From: Pseudomonas guariconensis
GTDB lineage: Bacteria > Pseudomonadota > Gammaproteobacteria > Pseudomonadales > Pseudomonadaceae
Assembly (NCBI RefSeq): GCF_024127895.1
Contig: NZ_JAMYBK010000002.1
Coordinates: 372,001 to 436,000 of the forward strand
DNA: 64,000 nucleotides
Reading direction: 5' to 3'
The notes beneath the pieces were generated by a model. It did not search any database. It was not told the origin of the DNA and was given only the letters and a program-made list of their open reading frames with translations. Both the position numbers and the translations under genes were made by a program. Of this stretch, positions 46,001 through 54,476 are shown in pieces (positions within the stretch are counted from its first letter, which is position 1; every line of letters begins with the position of its first letter).

Positions 46001-46111
46001 GGAACAGCATGGACCTGGGTGATACACTGTCCGCCACATAGCCTGAATATAAAGAGGGGAGGCCAGGCTGTACCGCAGCCTGCAGCCTCCCCGAGCGTTT
46101 CTGGACTAAGC

Positions 46112-47161
46112 ATGAGAATACTGATCATTGGGCCCAGCTGGGTTGGCGACATGGTAATGGCGCAAACCCTGTTCCAGTGCCTGAAACAGCAGCACCCCGA
46201 ATGCGTGATCGATGTGCTGGCGCCCGAATGGAGCCGGCCGATCCTCGAGCGCATGCCCGAGGTGCGCCAGGCCTTGAGCTTCCCGCTCGGCCACGGCGTG
46301 CTGGAGCTGGCCACGCGCCGGCGCATCGGCAAATCGCTGGCCGGCCAGTACGACCAGGCGATCCTCCTGCCCAACTCGCTGAAATCGGCGTTGGTGCCGT
46401 TCTTCGCCGGCATCCCCAAGCGCACCGGCTGGCGTGGCGAGATGCGCTATGGCCTGCTCAACGATGTGCGCACCCTGGACAAGGCGCGCTATCCCCTGAT
46501 GATCGAGCGCTTCATGGCCCTGGCCTATGCGCCAGGCGTCGAGCTGGCGCAACCTTATCCACGGCCGACCCTGCAGATCGAGGCGCAGAGCCGCGATGCC
46601 GCCCTGGCCAAGTTCGGCCTGGAGCTGGACCGGCCGGTGCTGGCGCTGTGTCCGGGCGCGGAGTTCGGCGAGGCCAAGCGCTGGCCGGCCGAGCATTACG
46701 CCGAGGTGGCCGATGCGATGATCCGCCAGGGCTGGCAGGTCTGGCTGTTCGGTTCGAAGAACGACCACCCGGTGGGCGAGTCGATCCGCGACCGGCTGAT
46801 CCCAGGTTTTCGTGAGGAGTCGACCAACCTGGCCGGTGAAACCTCCCTGGCCGAAGCCATCGACCTGTTGTCGTGCGCCGCTGCAGTGGTGTCCAACGAC
46901 TCCGGCCTGATGCACGTGGCTGCCGCGCTCAACCGCCCGCTGGTGGCGGTCTATGGCTCGACCTCGCCGGGCTTCACCCCGCCGCTGGCCGAACAGGTGG
47001 AGATCGTGCGCCTGGGGATCGAATGCAGCCCCTGCTTCGACCGCACCTGCCGCTTCGGCCACTACAACTGCCTGCGCCTGCTGGAGCCGCAGAAAGTGAT
47101 CGCCGCCCTGCACAGCCTGGGCGGGCCGAACCTGATCGATACCGTGACCGAGGTCGACTAA
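46112..47161 (+). CDS. waaF: ADP-heptose:LPS heptosyltransferase II
   Basis: A 349-residue GT9 glycosyltransferase adding the second heptose to the LPS inner core on the cytoplasmic face. Family landmarks are ILIIGPSWVGDMVMAQ at the N-terminus and LCPGAEFGEAKRWPAEHYAEV around the nucleotide site. The ATG at 46112 lacks a clear ribosome site. The next gene starts at the very next base. Confidence 0.94.
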   Translation: MRILIIGPSWVGDMVMAQTLFQCLKQQHPECVIDVLAPEWSRPILERMPEVRQALSFPLGHGVLELATRRRIGKSLAGQYDQAILLPNSLKSALVPFFAGIPKRTGWRGEMRYGLLNDVRTLDKARYPLMIERFMALAYAPGVELAQPYPRPTLQIEAQSRDAALAKFGLELDRPVLALCPGAEFGEAKRWPAEHYAEVADAMIRQGWQVWLFGSKNDHPVGESIRDRLIPGFREESTNLAGETSLAEAIDLLSCAAAVVSNDSGLMHVAAALNRPLVAVYGSTSPGFTPPLAEQVEIVRLGIECSPCFDRTCRFGHYNCLRLLEPQKVIAALHSLGGPNLIDTVTEVD

Positions 47162-48220
47162 GTGCGGGTCCTGATCATCAAGACGTCGTCGCTGGGCGAT
47201 GTGATCCACACCCTCCCGGCACTCACCGATGCCGCCCATGCCATCCCTGGGATCCGCTTCGACTGGGTGGTGGAAGAAGGCTTCGCCGAGATCCCCAGTT
47301 GGCATCCGGCCGTCGACCAGGTGATCCCGGTGGCCATCCGCCGCTGGCGCAAGAACATCTGGCAGACCCTCAAGAGCGGCGAATGGCGGGCGTTCAAACA
47401 ACGCCTGCGGGCGCAGCGGTACGACCTGGTGATCGATGCCCAGGGCCTGGTCAAGTCGGCCTGGCTGACCCGCTACGTCAAGGCGCCGGTGGCCGGGCTG
47501 GACCGCTATTCGGCCCGCGAAGGCTGGGCCAGCCGCTTCTACGACCGGCGCCTGTCGGTCGCCGTCGGCCAGCATGCGGTGGAGCGGGTGCGCCAGCTGT
47601 TCGCCCTGGCCCTGGCCTACGACCTGCCGGAAGGCCTCGGCCGCTACGGCCTGGACCTCGACCGCTTGCAACTGCCGCCCGCCGCACCCTACGTGGTGTT
47701 CCTGCATGGCACCACCTGGGCCACCAAGCACTGGCCCGAGGCCTACTGGCGTGAACTGGCCGAGCGCATGGGCCGGCGCAAGCTGCAGGTGTGCCTGCCC
47801 TGGGGCAACCAGGCCGAGAAGGACCGCGCCGAGCGCATCGCCCAGGGCCTGGACAACTGCCAGGTGCTGCCGCGCCTGAACCTGGCCGGCGTCGCCCGCG
47901 TGCTGGCGGCGGCCAAGGCCTGCGTGGCGGTGGACACCGGCCTGGGCCACCTGGCCGCGGCGCTGGACGTGCCGACCATTTCGCTGTTCGGCCCCACCAA
48001 CCCTGGCCTGACCGGTGCCTACGGACGTGCCCAGGTCCACCAGGCCAGCGATTTTCCCTGCGCGCCCTGCCTGCAGAAGAAATGCACCTACAAGCCGAGC
48101 GCCGAGGACCTGCGCCGGTTCGATCTCAAACGCGAGTGGCCGCTGTGCTTCACTCGCCTGAATCCCGAGCATGTGGCGAGCCGCTTGAGCGCGTTGCTGC
48201 TGGCTGAGGATGTTCGTTGA
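47162..48220 (+). CDS. waaC: ADP-heptose:LPS heptosyltransferase I
   Basis: A 352-residue GT9 enzyme attaching the first heptose to Kdo. The GTG start abuts the waaF stop and gives the family opening VLIIKTSSLGDVIHTLPAL. FLHGTTWATKHWPEAYWREL marks the ADP-heptose site. The stop overlaps waaG by one base. Confidence 0.94.
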   Translation: MRVLIIKTSSLGDVIHTLPALTDAAHAIPGIRFDWVVEEGFAEIPSWHPAVDQVIPVAIRRWRKNIWQTLKSGEWRAFKQRLRAQRYDLVIDAQGLVKSAWLTRYVKAPVAGLDRYSAREGWASRFYDRRLSVAVGQHAVERVRQLFALALAYDLPEGLGRYGLDLDRLQLPPAAPYVVFLHGTTWATKHWPEAYWRELAERMGRRKLQVCLPWGNQAEKDRAERIAQGLDNCQVLPRLNLAGVARVLAAAKACVAVDTGLGHLAAALDVPTISLFGPTNPGLTGAYGRAQVHQASDFPCAPCLQKKCTYKPSAEDLRRFDLKREWPLCFTRLNPEHVASRLSALLLAEDVR

Positions 48221-49344
48221 TGCAACTGGCTTTCGTGCTTTACAAATACTTCCCCTTCGGCGGGCTGCAGCGCGATTTCATGCGCATTGCCCTGGAGTGC
48301 CAGAAGCGAGGCCACCAGATCCGTGTCTACACGCTGATCTGGGAGGGCGATGTTCCACCAGGCTTCGAGGTGCTGGTGGCACCGGTCAAGGCGCTGTTCA
48401 ACCACCGCCGCAACGAGAAGCTCAGCGCCTGGATGGCCGAGGACCTGGCAAAGCGCCCGGTCGATCGCCTGATCGGCTTCAACAAGATGCCGGGCCTGGA
48501 CGTCTACTACGCCGCCGATGGCTGTTTCGAGGACAAGGCCCAGACCCTGCGCGGCGGCCTGTACCGGCGCTGGGGCCGCTACCGGCATTTCGCCGAGTAC
48601 GAGCGTGCGGTGTTCGCCAAGGAGGCTGCCACCGAGATCCTGATGATCTCCGAGGTGCAGCAGCCGTTGTTCATCAAGCACTACGGCACGCCGCAGGCGC
48701 GTTTCCACCTGCTGCCGCCGGGCATCTCCCAGGACCGCCGGCGGCCGGCCGACGCCGATGCGATACGCGCCGAGTTCCGCAAGGCATTCGGCCTGGGTGA
48801 CGACGATTTGCTGCTGGTGCAGATCGGTTCGGGCTTCAAGACCAAGGGCGTCGACCGCAGCCTCAAGGCCCTGGCCGCGCTGCCGTCGGCCCTGCGCAAG
48901 CGCACCCGGTTGATGGTCATCGGCCAGGACGACCCCAAGGTGTTCCAGTTGCAGAGCGCCACGTTGGGGTTGGGCGAGCAGGTGCAGTTCCTCAAGGGGC
49001 GCAGCGATATCCCACGCTTTCTGCTCGGCGCTGACCTGCTGATCCACCCGGCCTACAACGAGAACACCGGCACCGTGCTGCTGGAGGCCCTGGTGGCCGG
49101 CCTGCCGGTGCTGGTCTCCCAGGTCTGCGGCTATGCGCACTACATCGCCGAGGCCAATTGCGGCCTGGTGCTGGACGAGCCTTTCGAACAGCAGCAACTC
49201 GACACCTACCTGCAACGCATGCTCGAGGATGGCCAGGCCCGTGCCGCCTGGTCGCACAATGGGTTGGCCTTCGCCGACAGCGCCGACCTGTACAGCATGC
49301 CGCAGCGTGCTGCCGACGTGATCCTGGGTCAGGAGACCGCATGA
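48220..49344 (+). CDS. waaG: LPS core glycosyltransferase WaaG (GT4)
   Basis: A 374-residue GT4 enzyme transferring the first hexose to the inner-core heptose. The opening LAFVLYKYFPFGGLQRDFMR and the C-terminal HPAYNENTGTVLLEALVAGL (the E-x7-E region) are diagnostic. The ATG at 48220 overlaps the waaC stop, and its own stop overlaps the waaP start. Confidence 0.93.
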   Translation: MQLAFVLYKYFPFGGLQRDFMRIALECQKRGHQIRVYTLIWEGDVPPGFEVLVAPVKALFNHRRNEKLSAWMAEDLAKRPVDRLIGFNKMPGLDVYYAADGCFEDKAQTLRGGLYRRWGRYRHFAEYERAVFAKEAATEILMISEVQQPLFIKHYGTPQARFHLLPPGISQDRRRPADADAIRAEFRKAFGLGDDDLLLVQIGSGFKTKGVDRSLKALAALPSALRKRTRLMVIGQDDPKVFQLQSATLGLGEQVQFLKGRSDIPRFLLGADLLIHPAYNENTGTVLLEALVAGLPVLVSQVCGYAHYIAEANCGLVLDEPFEQQQLDTYLQRMLEDGQARAAWSHNGLAFADSADLYSMPQRAADVILGQETA

Positions 49345-50147
49345 AGCTGATACTGGCCGAACCCTTCAAGCGCCTGTGGGCCGGGCGCGACCCCTTCGAT
49401 GCTGTGGAGGCCCTGCAAGGCCAGGTGTTCCGTGAGTTGGAGGGGCGCCGTACCTTGCGCACCGAGGTCGAGGGCGAAGGCTACTTCGTCAAGATCCACC
49501 GTGGCATCGGCTGGGGCGAGATCTTCAAGAACCTGTTCAGCGCCAAGCTGCCGGTGCTCGGTGCTGGCCAGGAGTGGCGGGCCATCCAGCGCCTGCACGA
49601 GGTCGGCGTGCCGACCATGACCGCCGTGGCCTATGGCGAGCGGGGCAGCAACCCGGCGACCCAGCACTCGTTCATCGTCACCGAGGAACTGGCGCCGACC
49701 ATCAGCCTGGAAGACTTCAGCCTCGACTGGACCAAGCAGCCGCCACCCGTGCGCCTGAAGCACGCGCTGATCGCCGAGGTGGCGCGCATGACCGGTGCCA
49801 TGCACCGTGCCGGGGTCAACCATCGCGACTGCTACATCTGCCACTTCCTGCTGCACACCGACCGCCCGGTGACGCCCGAGGACCTGAAGCTCTCGGTGAT
49901 CGACCTGCACCGTGCCCAGACCAGGGCCCGCATCCCTCGCCGCTGGCGCGACAAGGACCTGGCGGCCCTGTACTTCTCGGCCCTGGACATCGGCCTGACT
50001 CGCCGCGACAAGCTGCGTTTCCTGCGTGGCTACTTCCAGCGCCCCCTGCGCCAGGTCCTGGCCGACGAAGCCGTGCTGCTCGCCAGGCTCGAGCGCAAGG
50101 CGCAGAAACTCTACGATCGCAAGCAACGCTATGGAGACGCGCTCTGA
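49341..50147 (+). CDS. waaP: LPS core heptose(I) kinase WaaP
   Basis: A 268-residue kinase phosphorylating heptose I, important for outer-membrane integrity in pseudomonads. The catalytic loop is HRAGVNHRDCYICHFLLH and the metal aspartate is in SVIDLHRAQ. Start and stop overlap the neighbours, giving tight coupling within the waa operon. Confidence 0.93.
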   Translation: MKLILAEPFKRLWAGRDPFDAVEALQGQVFRELEGRRTLRTEVEGEGYFVKIHRGIGWGEIFKNLFSAKLPVLGAGQEWRAIQRLHEVGVPTMTAVAYGERGSNPATQHSFIVTEELAPTISLEDFSLDWTKQPPPVRLKHALIAEVARMTGAMHRAGVNHRDCYICHFLLHTDRPVTPEDLKLSVIDLHRAQTRARIPRRWRDKDLAALYFSALDIGLTRRDKLRFLRGYFQRPLRQVLADEAVLLARLERKAQKLYDRKQRYGDAL

Positions 50148-50881
50148 TGGCGGGATGGACACTGGCGCCAGGCTACGAGCGCCTGGCGGCGGACTTCGGC
50201 AGCCTCGAGGCGGTGTTCGCCCTCGAGGGCGAACGCCTGACCCATGACCCGCTCAGCGAGGTCATCCGTATCCAGCGCGAAGGGGTCAACTACTACGTCA
50301 AGCGCTACACCGGTGCCGGCAAGGCCCTGCGTCGCTACATGGGGCGGCCGCGCATCAAGGCCGAGTGGCAGAACCTCAAGCAGTTCGCCAAGTGGGATAT
50401 CCCGACCGCCGAGGTGGTGGCCTGGGGGCTGGAGCGCAAGGGCCTGGCCTTCGGCCGCGGGGCGATGATCACCCGCGAGCTGCCGCGTACCGAAGACCTC
50501 TCGGCGCTGGCCGAACGCAACGACCCGCGCCTGGCTGACCGCGCCTGGGTCGACCATGTCAGCCGCCAGCTGGCACGGCATACCCGGGTCATGCACGATC
50601 ACCACTTCGCCCATAACGACCTGAAGTGGCGTAACCTGCTGGTCGACGACCAGGCCACGGTGTTCTTCATCGACTGCCCGACCGGTGATTTCTGGCGTGG
50701 CTTCATGTTGCGCCACCGGGTCATCAAGGACCTGGCATGCCTGGACAAGGTCGCCAAATACCATCTGTCGGCAACCCAGCGGTTGCGCTTCTACCTGCAA
50801 TACCGCGGGCACGAGCGGCTCAACGCACGGGACAAGCGGCGCATCCGCCAGGTGGTGAGATTTTTCGAGGGAAGGGAATGA
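50147..50881 (+). CDS. InaA-like lipopolysaccharide kinase family protein
   Basis: A 244-residue kinase-fold protein of the Kdo/WaaP superfamily. The catalytic loop HHFAHNDLKWRNLL and FFIDCPTGD are intact, so it should be active. It is the counterpart of the gene after waaP in P. aeruginosa (PA5008). The substrate, presumably an LPS core sugar, is unproven. Both ends overlap neighbours. Confidence 0.85.
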   Translation: MAGWTLAPGYERLAADFGSLEAVFALEGERLTHDPLSEVIRIQREGVNYYVKRYTGAGKALRRYMGRPRIKAEWQNLKQFAKWDIPTAEVVAWGLERKGLAFGRGAMITRELPRTEDLSALAERNDPRLADRAWVDHVSRQLARHTRVMHDHHFAHNDLKWRNLLVDDQATVFFIDCPTGDFWRGFMLRHRVIKDLACLDKVAKYHLSATQRLRFYLQYRGHERLNARDKRRIRQVVRFFEGRE

Positions 50882-51630
50882 CCGATTACCTGGCCAGTGC
50901 CGACGAGGCGCTGCTGCAACGGCATGGCCTGAGCGACTTCGAGGCGCTGTGGGCGCTGCAGCTCGATGCCGTGGACGAACCCAATACCGGCCGTGGCGGC
51001 TGGAGCAGCGTCTTTCGCCTGGAGCTGGAAGGCAAGGGGTTCTACCTCAAGCGCCAGAGCGACTACCTCACGCGCACCCTGTACCGCCCCTTCGGCGAGC
51101 CGACCTTCGCCCGCGAATTTCGCAACATCAGCCGTTACCGGAAACTGAACATCCCGGCCTTGCAGGCCGTCTTCTACGGCGAGCGCAAGGGTAACGGCCA
51201 ACACCGCGCCATTCTCATGACCCGCGCCCTGGACGACTGGAGCGACCTGGAAAGCCTGTTGGCCCAGTGGCCGCAACTGCAGCCGGCAACACGCCAAGGC
51301 ATCCTCCAGGCCTGCGGCACCCTGGCGCGCACGCTGCACGCCGCCGGGCAGTTGCATGGTTGCTTCTACCCCAAGCACATCTTCCTGCGTGAGCGCCGCG
51401 AGGGCTGGCAGGCACAGCTGATCGACCTGGAGAAGACCCGCCCGCTGCTGTTCGGCATGCGTGACCGGCTCAAGGACCTGGAGCCGTTGCTGCGCCGTGC
51501 CCGGGCCTGGAGCGAGGCGGACGTGCGTACCTTGCTGGCGGCCTACCTGCAGCAGCCGGCCGACAGTTCGCTGGTCGATACCTGGTTGCAGCGCCTAGGG
51601 CGCCGCCGTCGTGAAAAGGAGGCCCGCTGA
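50878..51630 (+). CDS. InaA-family kinase-like protein with altered catalytic loop
   Basis: A 250-residue protein of the same superfamily. The loop that normally reads HxD-x4-N is HGCFYPKHIFL, so the catalytic aspartate is replaced by cysteine, as I recall for InaA proteins. The metal aspartate is kept (LIDLEKTRP). It may be a pseudokinase or use an unusual mechanism. Its start overlaps the upstream stop, and its final base is the first of the next ATG. Confidence 0.82.
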   Translation: MTDYLASADEALLQRHGLSDFEALWALQLDAVDEPNTGRGGWSSVFRLELEGKGFYLKRQSDYLTRTLYRPFGEPTFAREFRNISRYRKLNIPALQAVFYGERKGNGQHRAILMTRALDDWSDLESLLAQWPQLQPATRQGILQACGTLARTLHAAGQLHGCFYPKHIFLRERREGWQAQLIDLEKTRPLLFGMRDRLKDLEPLLRRARAWSEADVRTLLAAYLQQPADSSLVDTWLQRLGRRRREKEAR

Positions 51631-53072
51631 TGCGTTTGCCTGAACTGAAGGACGCCGGGCGCAGCCCGACGCTGCCCCTGACCGTGACCCTGGCCGATGC
51701 CGCTGGCAGCGCTGACCTGCAATTGCTCAGCCTGCTGCGCGTGTTGCCGGGCCAACGCTATGTCGGCGCCGGCATCTGGCGTGGCACGCCGGTGCTGGCC
51801 AAGCTGCTGGTCGGCAACAGCGCCGCCCGGCATTTCCAGCGTGAGCTCGAAGGCGCCCGGCTGATGGCCGCCCAAGGCCTGACCACCCCGCAGCTGCTGG
51901 CTGACGGCCTCAAGGAGGGCGAGGGTGGTTGGCTGCTGTTCGAGTTCCTCGAAGGCGCCGAGAGCCTGGCCGATGCCTGGGCCAAGGTGCAGGACCTGCC
52001 CGTGCTGGCCGACGAGCAGCAACAGGTGCTCGGCGAGGCGCTCGCCGCAGTCGCGCACATGCATGCCAAGGGGTTGTGGCAGGAAGACCTGCACTTGGAC
52101 AACCTACTGCGCCATGACGGCCGGCTGTACCTGATCGACGGTGCTGGCATCAAAGCCGAGACGCCGGGCCAGCAACTGTCGCGCCAGCGGGTGCTGGAGA
52201 ACCTCGGGGTGTTCTTCGCCCAGTTGCCCAAGCGCCTGGAACCGTTCATCGAAGAGCTGCTGGTGCACTACCTGCTGGCCAACGCCGAGCACGCCTTGCC
52301 GCTGGAAGCCCTGCAGAAGCAGGTGGACAAGGTGCGCAGCTGGCGCCTGAAGGATTACCTGGAGAAGGCCGGGCGCGAATGCACGTTGTTCAGTGTCGAG
52401 CGCAGCCTGTCGGGGCTGCGGGCGATCCGCCGGGCTGAGGTGGACGCCATGCTGCCGGTGCTGGCCCAGGCCGATGCACTGATCGACCAGGGCCACCTGT
52501 TCAAGACCGGTGGGGCCGCCAGCGTGGCACGCATCGACGTGGGCGGTCGTGCGCTGGTGCTCAAGCGCTACAACATCAAGAACACTGCCCATTGGTTCAA
52601 GCGCTTCTGGCGCCCGAGCCGGGCCTGGCATTCATGGATCGAGGGGCACCGCCTGGCGTTTCTCGACATCGCCACGCCACGGCCGCTGGCAGTGCTGGAG
52701 CAGCGGGTCATGGGCCTGCGCAGCCGGGCTTACCTGGTCACTGAATATGCCGATGGCCCGGACTTGATCGAGTGTTTCCAGCCCTATGTGGAAAGCGGCG
52801 AAGCGCCCGAGGAGCAGGTGCAGGCCCTGGTGCACCTGATGCAGCAGTTGGTCCGTGAGCGCATCAGCCATGGTGACATGAAGGGGCACAACCTGTTCTG
52901 GCTGGATGGGCAGTGGTCGTTGATCGACCTCGATGCCATGTGCCAGCACGCCACGCAGCTCAGCTTCGCCCCAGCTTATGCCCGGGACCGGGCGCGGTTG
53001 CTGCGCAACTGGCCGAGCGGCAGTGCCTTGCACCGGCGCCTGGATGAGGTGTTGCCGCGATTGGGGGCGTGA
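51630..53072 (+). CDS. fused double kinase-domain protein of the LPS core cluster
   Basis: A 480-residue protein built of two kinase-fold halves. The first has LWQEDLHLDNLLRHDG and LYLIDGAGI (about residues 148-175), the second has ISHGDMKGHNLFWLDG and SLIDLDAM (about 412-438). Both loops keep an aspartate. It is the counterpart of PA5006 of P. aeruginosa. In that species the cluster continues with a carbamoyltransferase; here a terminator and iron-uptake genes follow. Substrate unknown. Confidence 0.82.
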   Translation: MRLPELKDAGRSPTLPLTVTLADAAGSADLQLLSLLRVLPGQRYVGAGIWRGTPVLAKLLVGNSAARHFQRELEGARLMAAQGLTTPQLLADGLKEGEGGWLLFEFLEGAESLADAWAKVQDLPVLADEQQQVLGEALAAVAHMHAKGLWQEDLHLDNLLRHDGRLYLIDGAGIKAETPGQQLSRQRVLENLGVFFAQLPKRLEPFIEELLVHYLLANAEHALPLEALQKQVDKVRSWRLKDYLEKAGRECTLFSVERSLSGLRAIRRAEVDAMLPVLAQADALIDQGHLFKTGGAASVARIDVGGRALVLKRYNIKNTAHWFKRFWRPSRAWHSWIEGHRLAFLDIATPRPLAVLEQRVMGLRSRAYLVTEYADGPDLIECFQPYVESGEAPEEQVQALVHLMQQLVRERISHGDMKGHNLFWLDGQWSLIDLDAMCQHATQLSFAPAYARDRARLLRNWPSGSALHRRLDEVLPRLGA

Positions 53073-53086
53073 GGTTCCTGCTGGAT

Positions 53087-53111
53087 CGTGGGGCCGCTTC
53101 GCGGCCCCAAT
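53087..53111 (+). terminator. hairpin at the end of the waa operon
   Basis: TGGGGCCGC-TTC-GCGGCCCCA is a perfect stem, also readable from the minus strand for the convergent iron-uptake operon. A T run is lacking. Confidence 0.6.
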
Positions 53112-53141
53112 GGGCGCCAAGACAGCGAGCCTCCCCAAGGC

Positions 53142-53321
53142 TCATCCCCGTCGCCACAACCCGCGCACCCCCAGCACCGCCGGTATCCCCAGCCCCAGCC
53201 AGGACAGCACGTCCCACCCACCATCCCCCAGCAGCGCGGCGAACAGCCCCACGGCGCCGAGCACGGCGATCAGCGCCGGCCAGGCGAAGATCCGTCGGCT
53301 CGACTGCGACCTGTGGCTCAT
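53142..53321 (-). CDS. small membrane protein coupled to the PepSY protein
   Basis: A 59-residue protein with two hydrophobic segments (WPALIAVLGAVGLFAALLG, then LSWLGLGIPAVLGV) and a basic tail. The start at 53321 overlaps the stop of the upstream PepSY gene (ATGA), which is the main evidence that it is real. It is likely a partner of that membrane protein. No family recognised. Confidence 0.7.
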   Translation of the reverse strand: MSHRSQSSRRIFAWPALIAVLGAVGLFAALLGDGGWDVLSWLGLGIPAVLGVRGLWRRG

Positions 53322-54430
53322 GCCTGCACCTCCCGAGCCTTGCGCTGCTTGCCCCACCACAGGTACAGACCGCTGCCGAGCACGACGATGGTCAGCACAT
53401 CGAGCACTGCCCAGAGGATCTGCATCGGCCGCCCGCCGTAGTCGCCGAAGTGCAGTGGCTGCGACAGGCCCATGGCGTCCATGTACCAGGGGCGGTCGCC
53501 CACGGCGGTGACCTGCAGGGTTTGTGCATCGATCAGCACCGGGGTCAGCAGGTGCGAGGTCAGGTGCGTGGCGCCTTTCATGAACACGGCGTAGTGGTGC
53601 TCGCTGGAAAAGCGTGTGCCGGGGAAGGCGATGAAGTCCGGGTGCATGCCCGGGGCGGCCTCGGCGGCGATGTCCAGCAGGCGGTCGGCCGGGGCGCGCG
53701 CGGTGAGCGGCGGCGCATCGCGATAGGGGGCGACCATCGCTGCCAGGCTTTCGTTGCGCCAGGCGGCGATGACCAGGTCGGCACAGGCGCTGATCACCCC
53801 GGTGACGCCGACCACCAGGGCCCAGGTCAGGGTGACGATGCCGATCAGGTTGTGCAGGTCGAGCCAGCGCAAGCGCCGCGACTTGTCGTGGCGTACCGTG
53901 GCGAACGCCAGACGGCGCATGAACGGTGCGTAGAGCACGGTGCCGGAGACGATCGCCACGACGAACAGCACACCCATGAAGGCCAGCAGCAGCTTGCCCG
54001 GCAGGCCGGCGAACATGTCCACGTGCAGGCGCAGCATGGTCATCATGAAGCCACCGTTGGCGGCCGGCATGGCCACCGCCTCGCCGGTGCGGGCATCGAG
54101 CATGAAGGTGTGCGAGGCGTTGGGCTCGGTGCCGGCGGTGGCCGCCATGATCGCCACCACGCCGTTGCGGTCGTCCTCGTCGTAGCCGAAGTACTGCATC
54201 ACCTCGCCGGGGCGATGGGCCTCGGCCTTCAGGACCAGCTGTTGCAGGTCCAGGTGCGGGGTGTCTGCGGGCATTTCACGCAGTTCGGGGGCATCGCCCA
54301 GCAGGTGTTCCAGCTCATGGTGGAAGATCAGTGGCAGGCCGGTCAGCGCCAGTAACAGCAGGAACAAGGTGCAGACCAGGCTGCTCCAGGTATGGATCAC
54401 GGACCAGCGGCGGATGGTTCGGCTTTTCAT
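53318..54430 (-). CDS. PepSY-associated TM protein (siderophore-iron reductase type)
   Basis: A 370-residue inner-membrane protein with four or more membrane segments (about 15-35, 140-160, 185-210, 335-360) and the PepSY_TM landmarks (IRRWSVIHTWSSLVCTLFLL, RWLDLHNLIGIVTLTWALVV). Such proteins accompany siderophore receptors and are thought to reduce ferric siderophores at the inner membrane. The start follows CGGAG. It comes 46 bases after the receptor gene. Confidence 0.85.
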   Translation of the reverse strand: MKSRTIRRWSVIHTWSSLVCTLFLLLLALTGLPLIFHHELEHLLGDAPELREMPADTPHLDLQQLVLKAEAHRPGEVMQYFGYDEDDRNGVVAIMAATAGTEPNASHTFMLDARTGEAVAMPAANGGFMMTMLRLHVDMFAGLPGKLLLAFMGVLFVVAIVSGTVLYAPFMRRLAFATVRHDKSRRLRWLDLHNLIGIVTLTWALVVGVTGVISACADLVIAAWRNESLAAMVAPYRDAPPLTARAPADRLLDIAAEAAPGMHPDFIAFPGTRFSSEHHYAVFMKGATHLTSHLLTPVLIDAQTLQVTAVGDRPWYMDAMGLSQPLHFGDYGGRPMQILWAVLDVLTIVVLGSGLYLWWGKQRKAREVQA

Positions 54431-54476
54431 CACGGCTCCGGGGTGTCGCGAAAAGGGGCGCAACGCGCCCCCGCCT

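Noticed and set aside
43293..46037. Long antisense open frame over glnE
   Set aside because: Shadow of glnE; no ribosome site, no recognisable domain.
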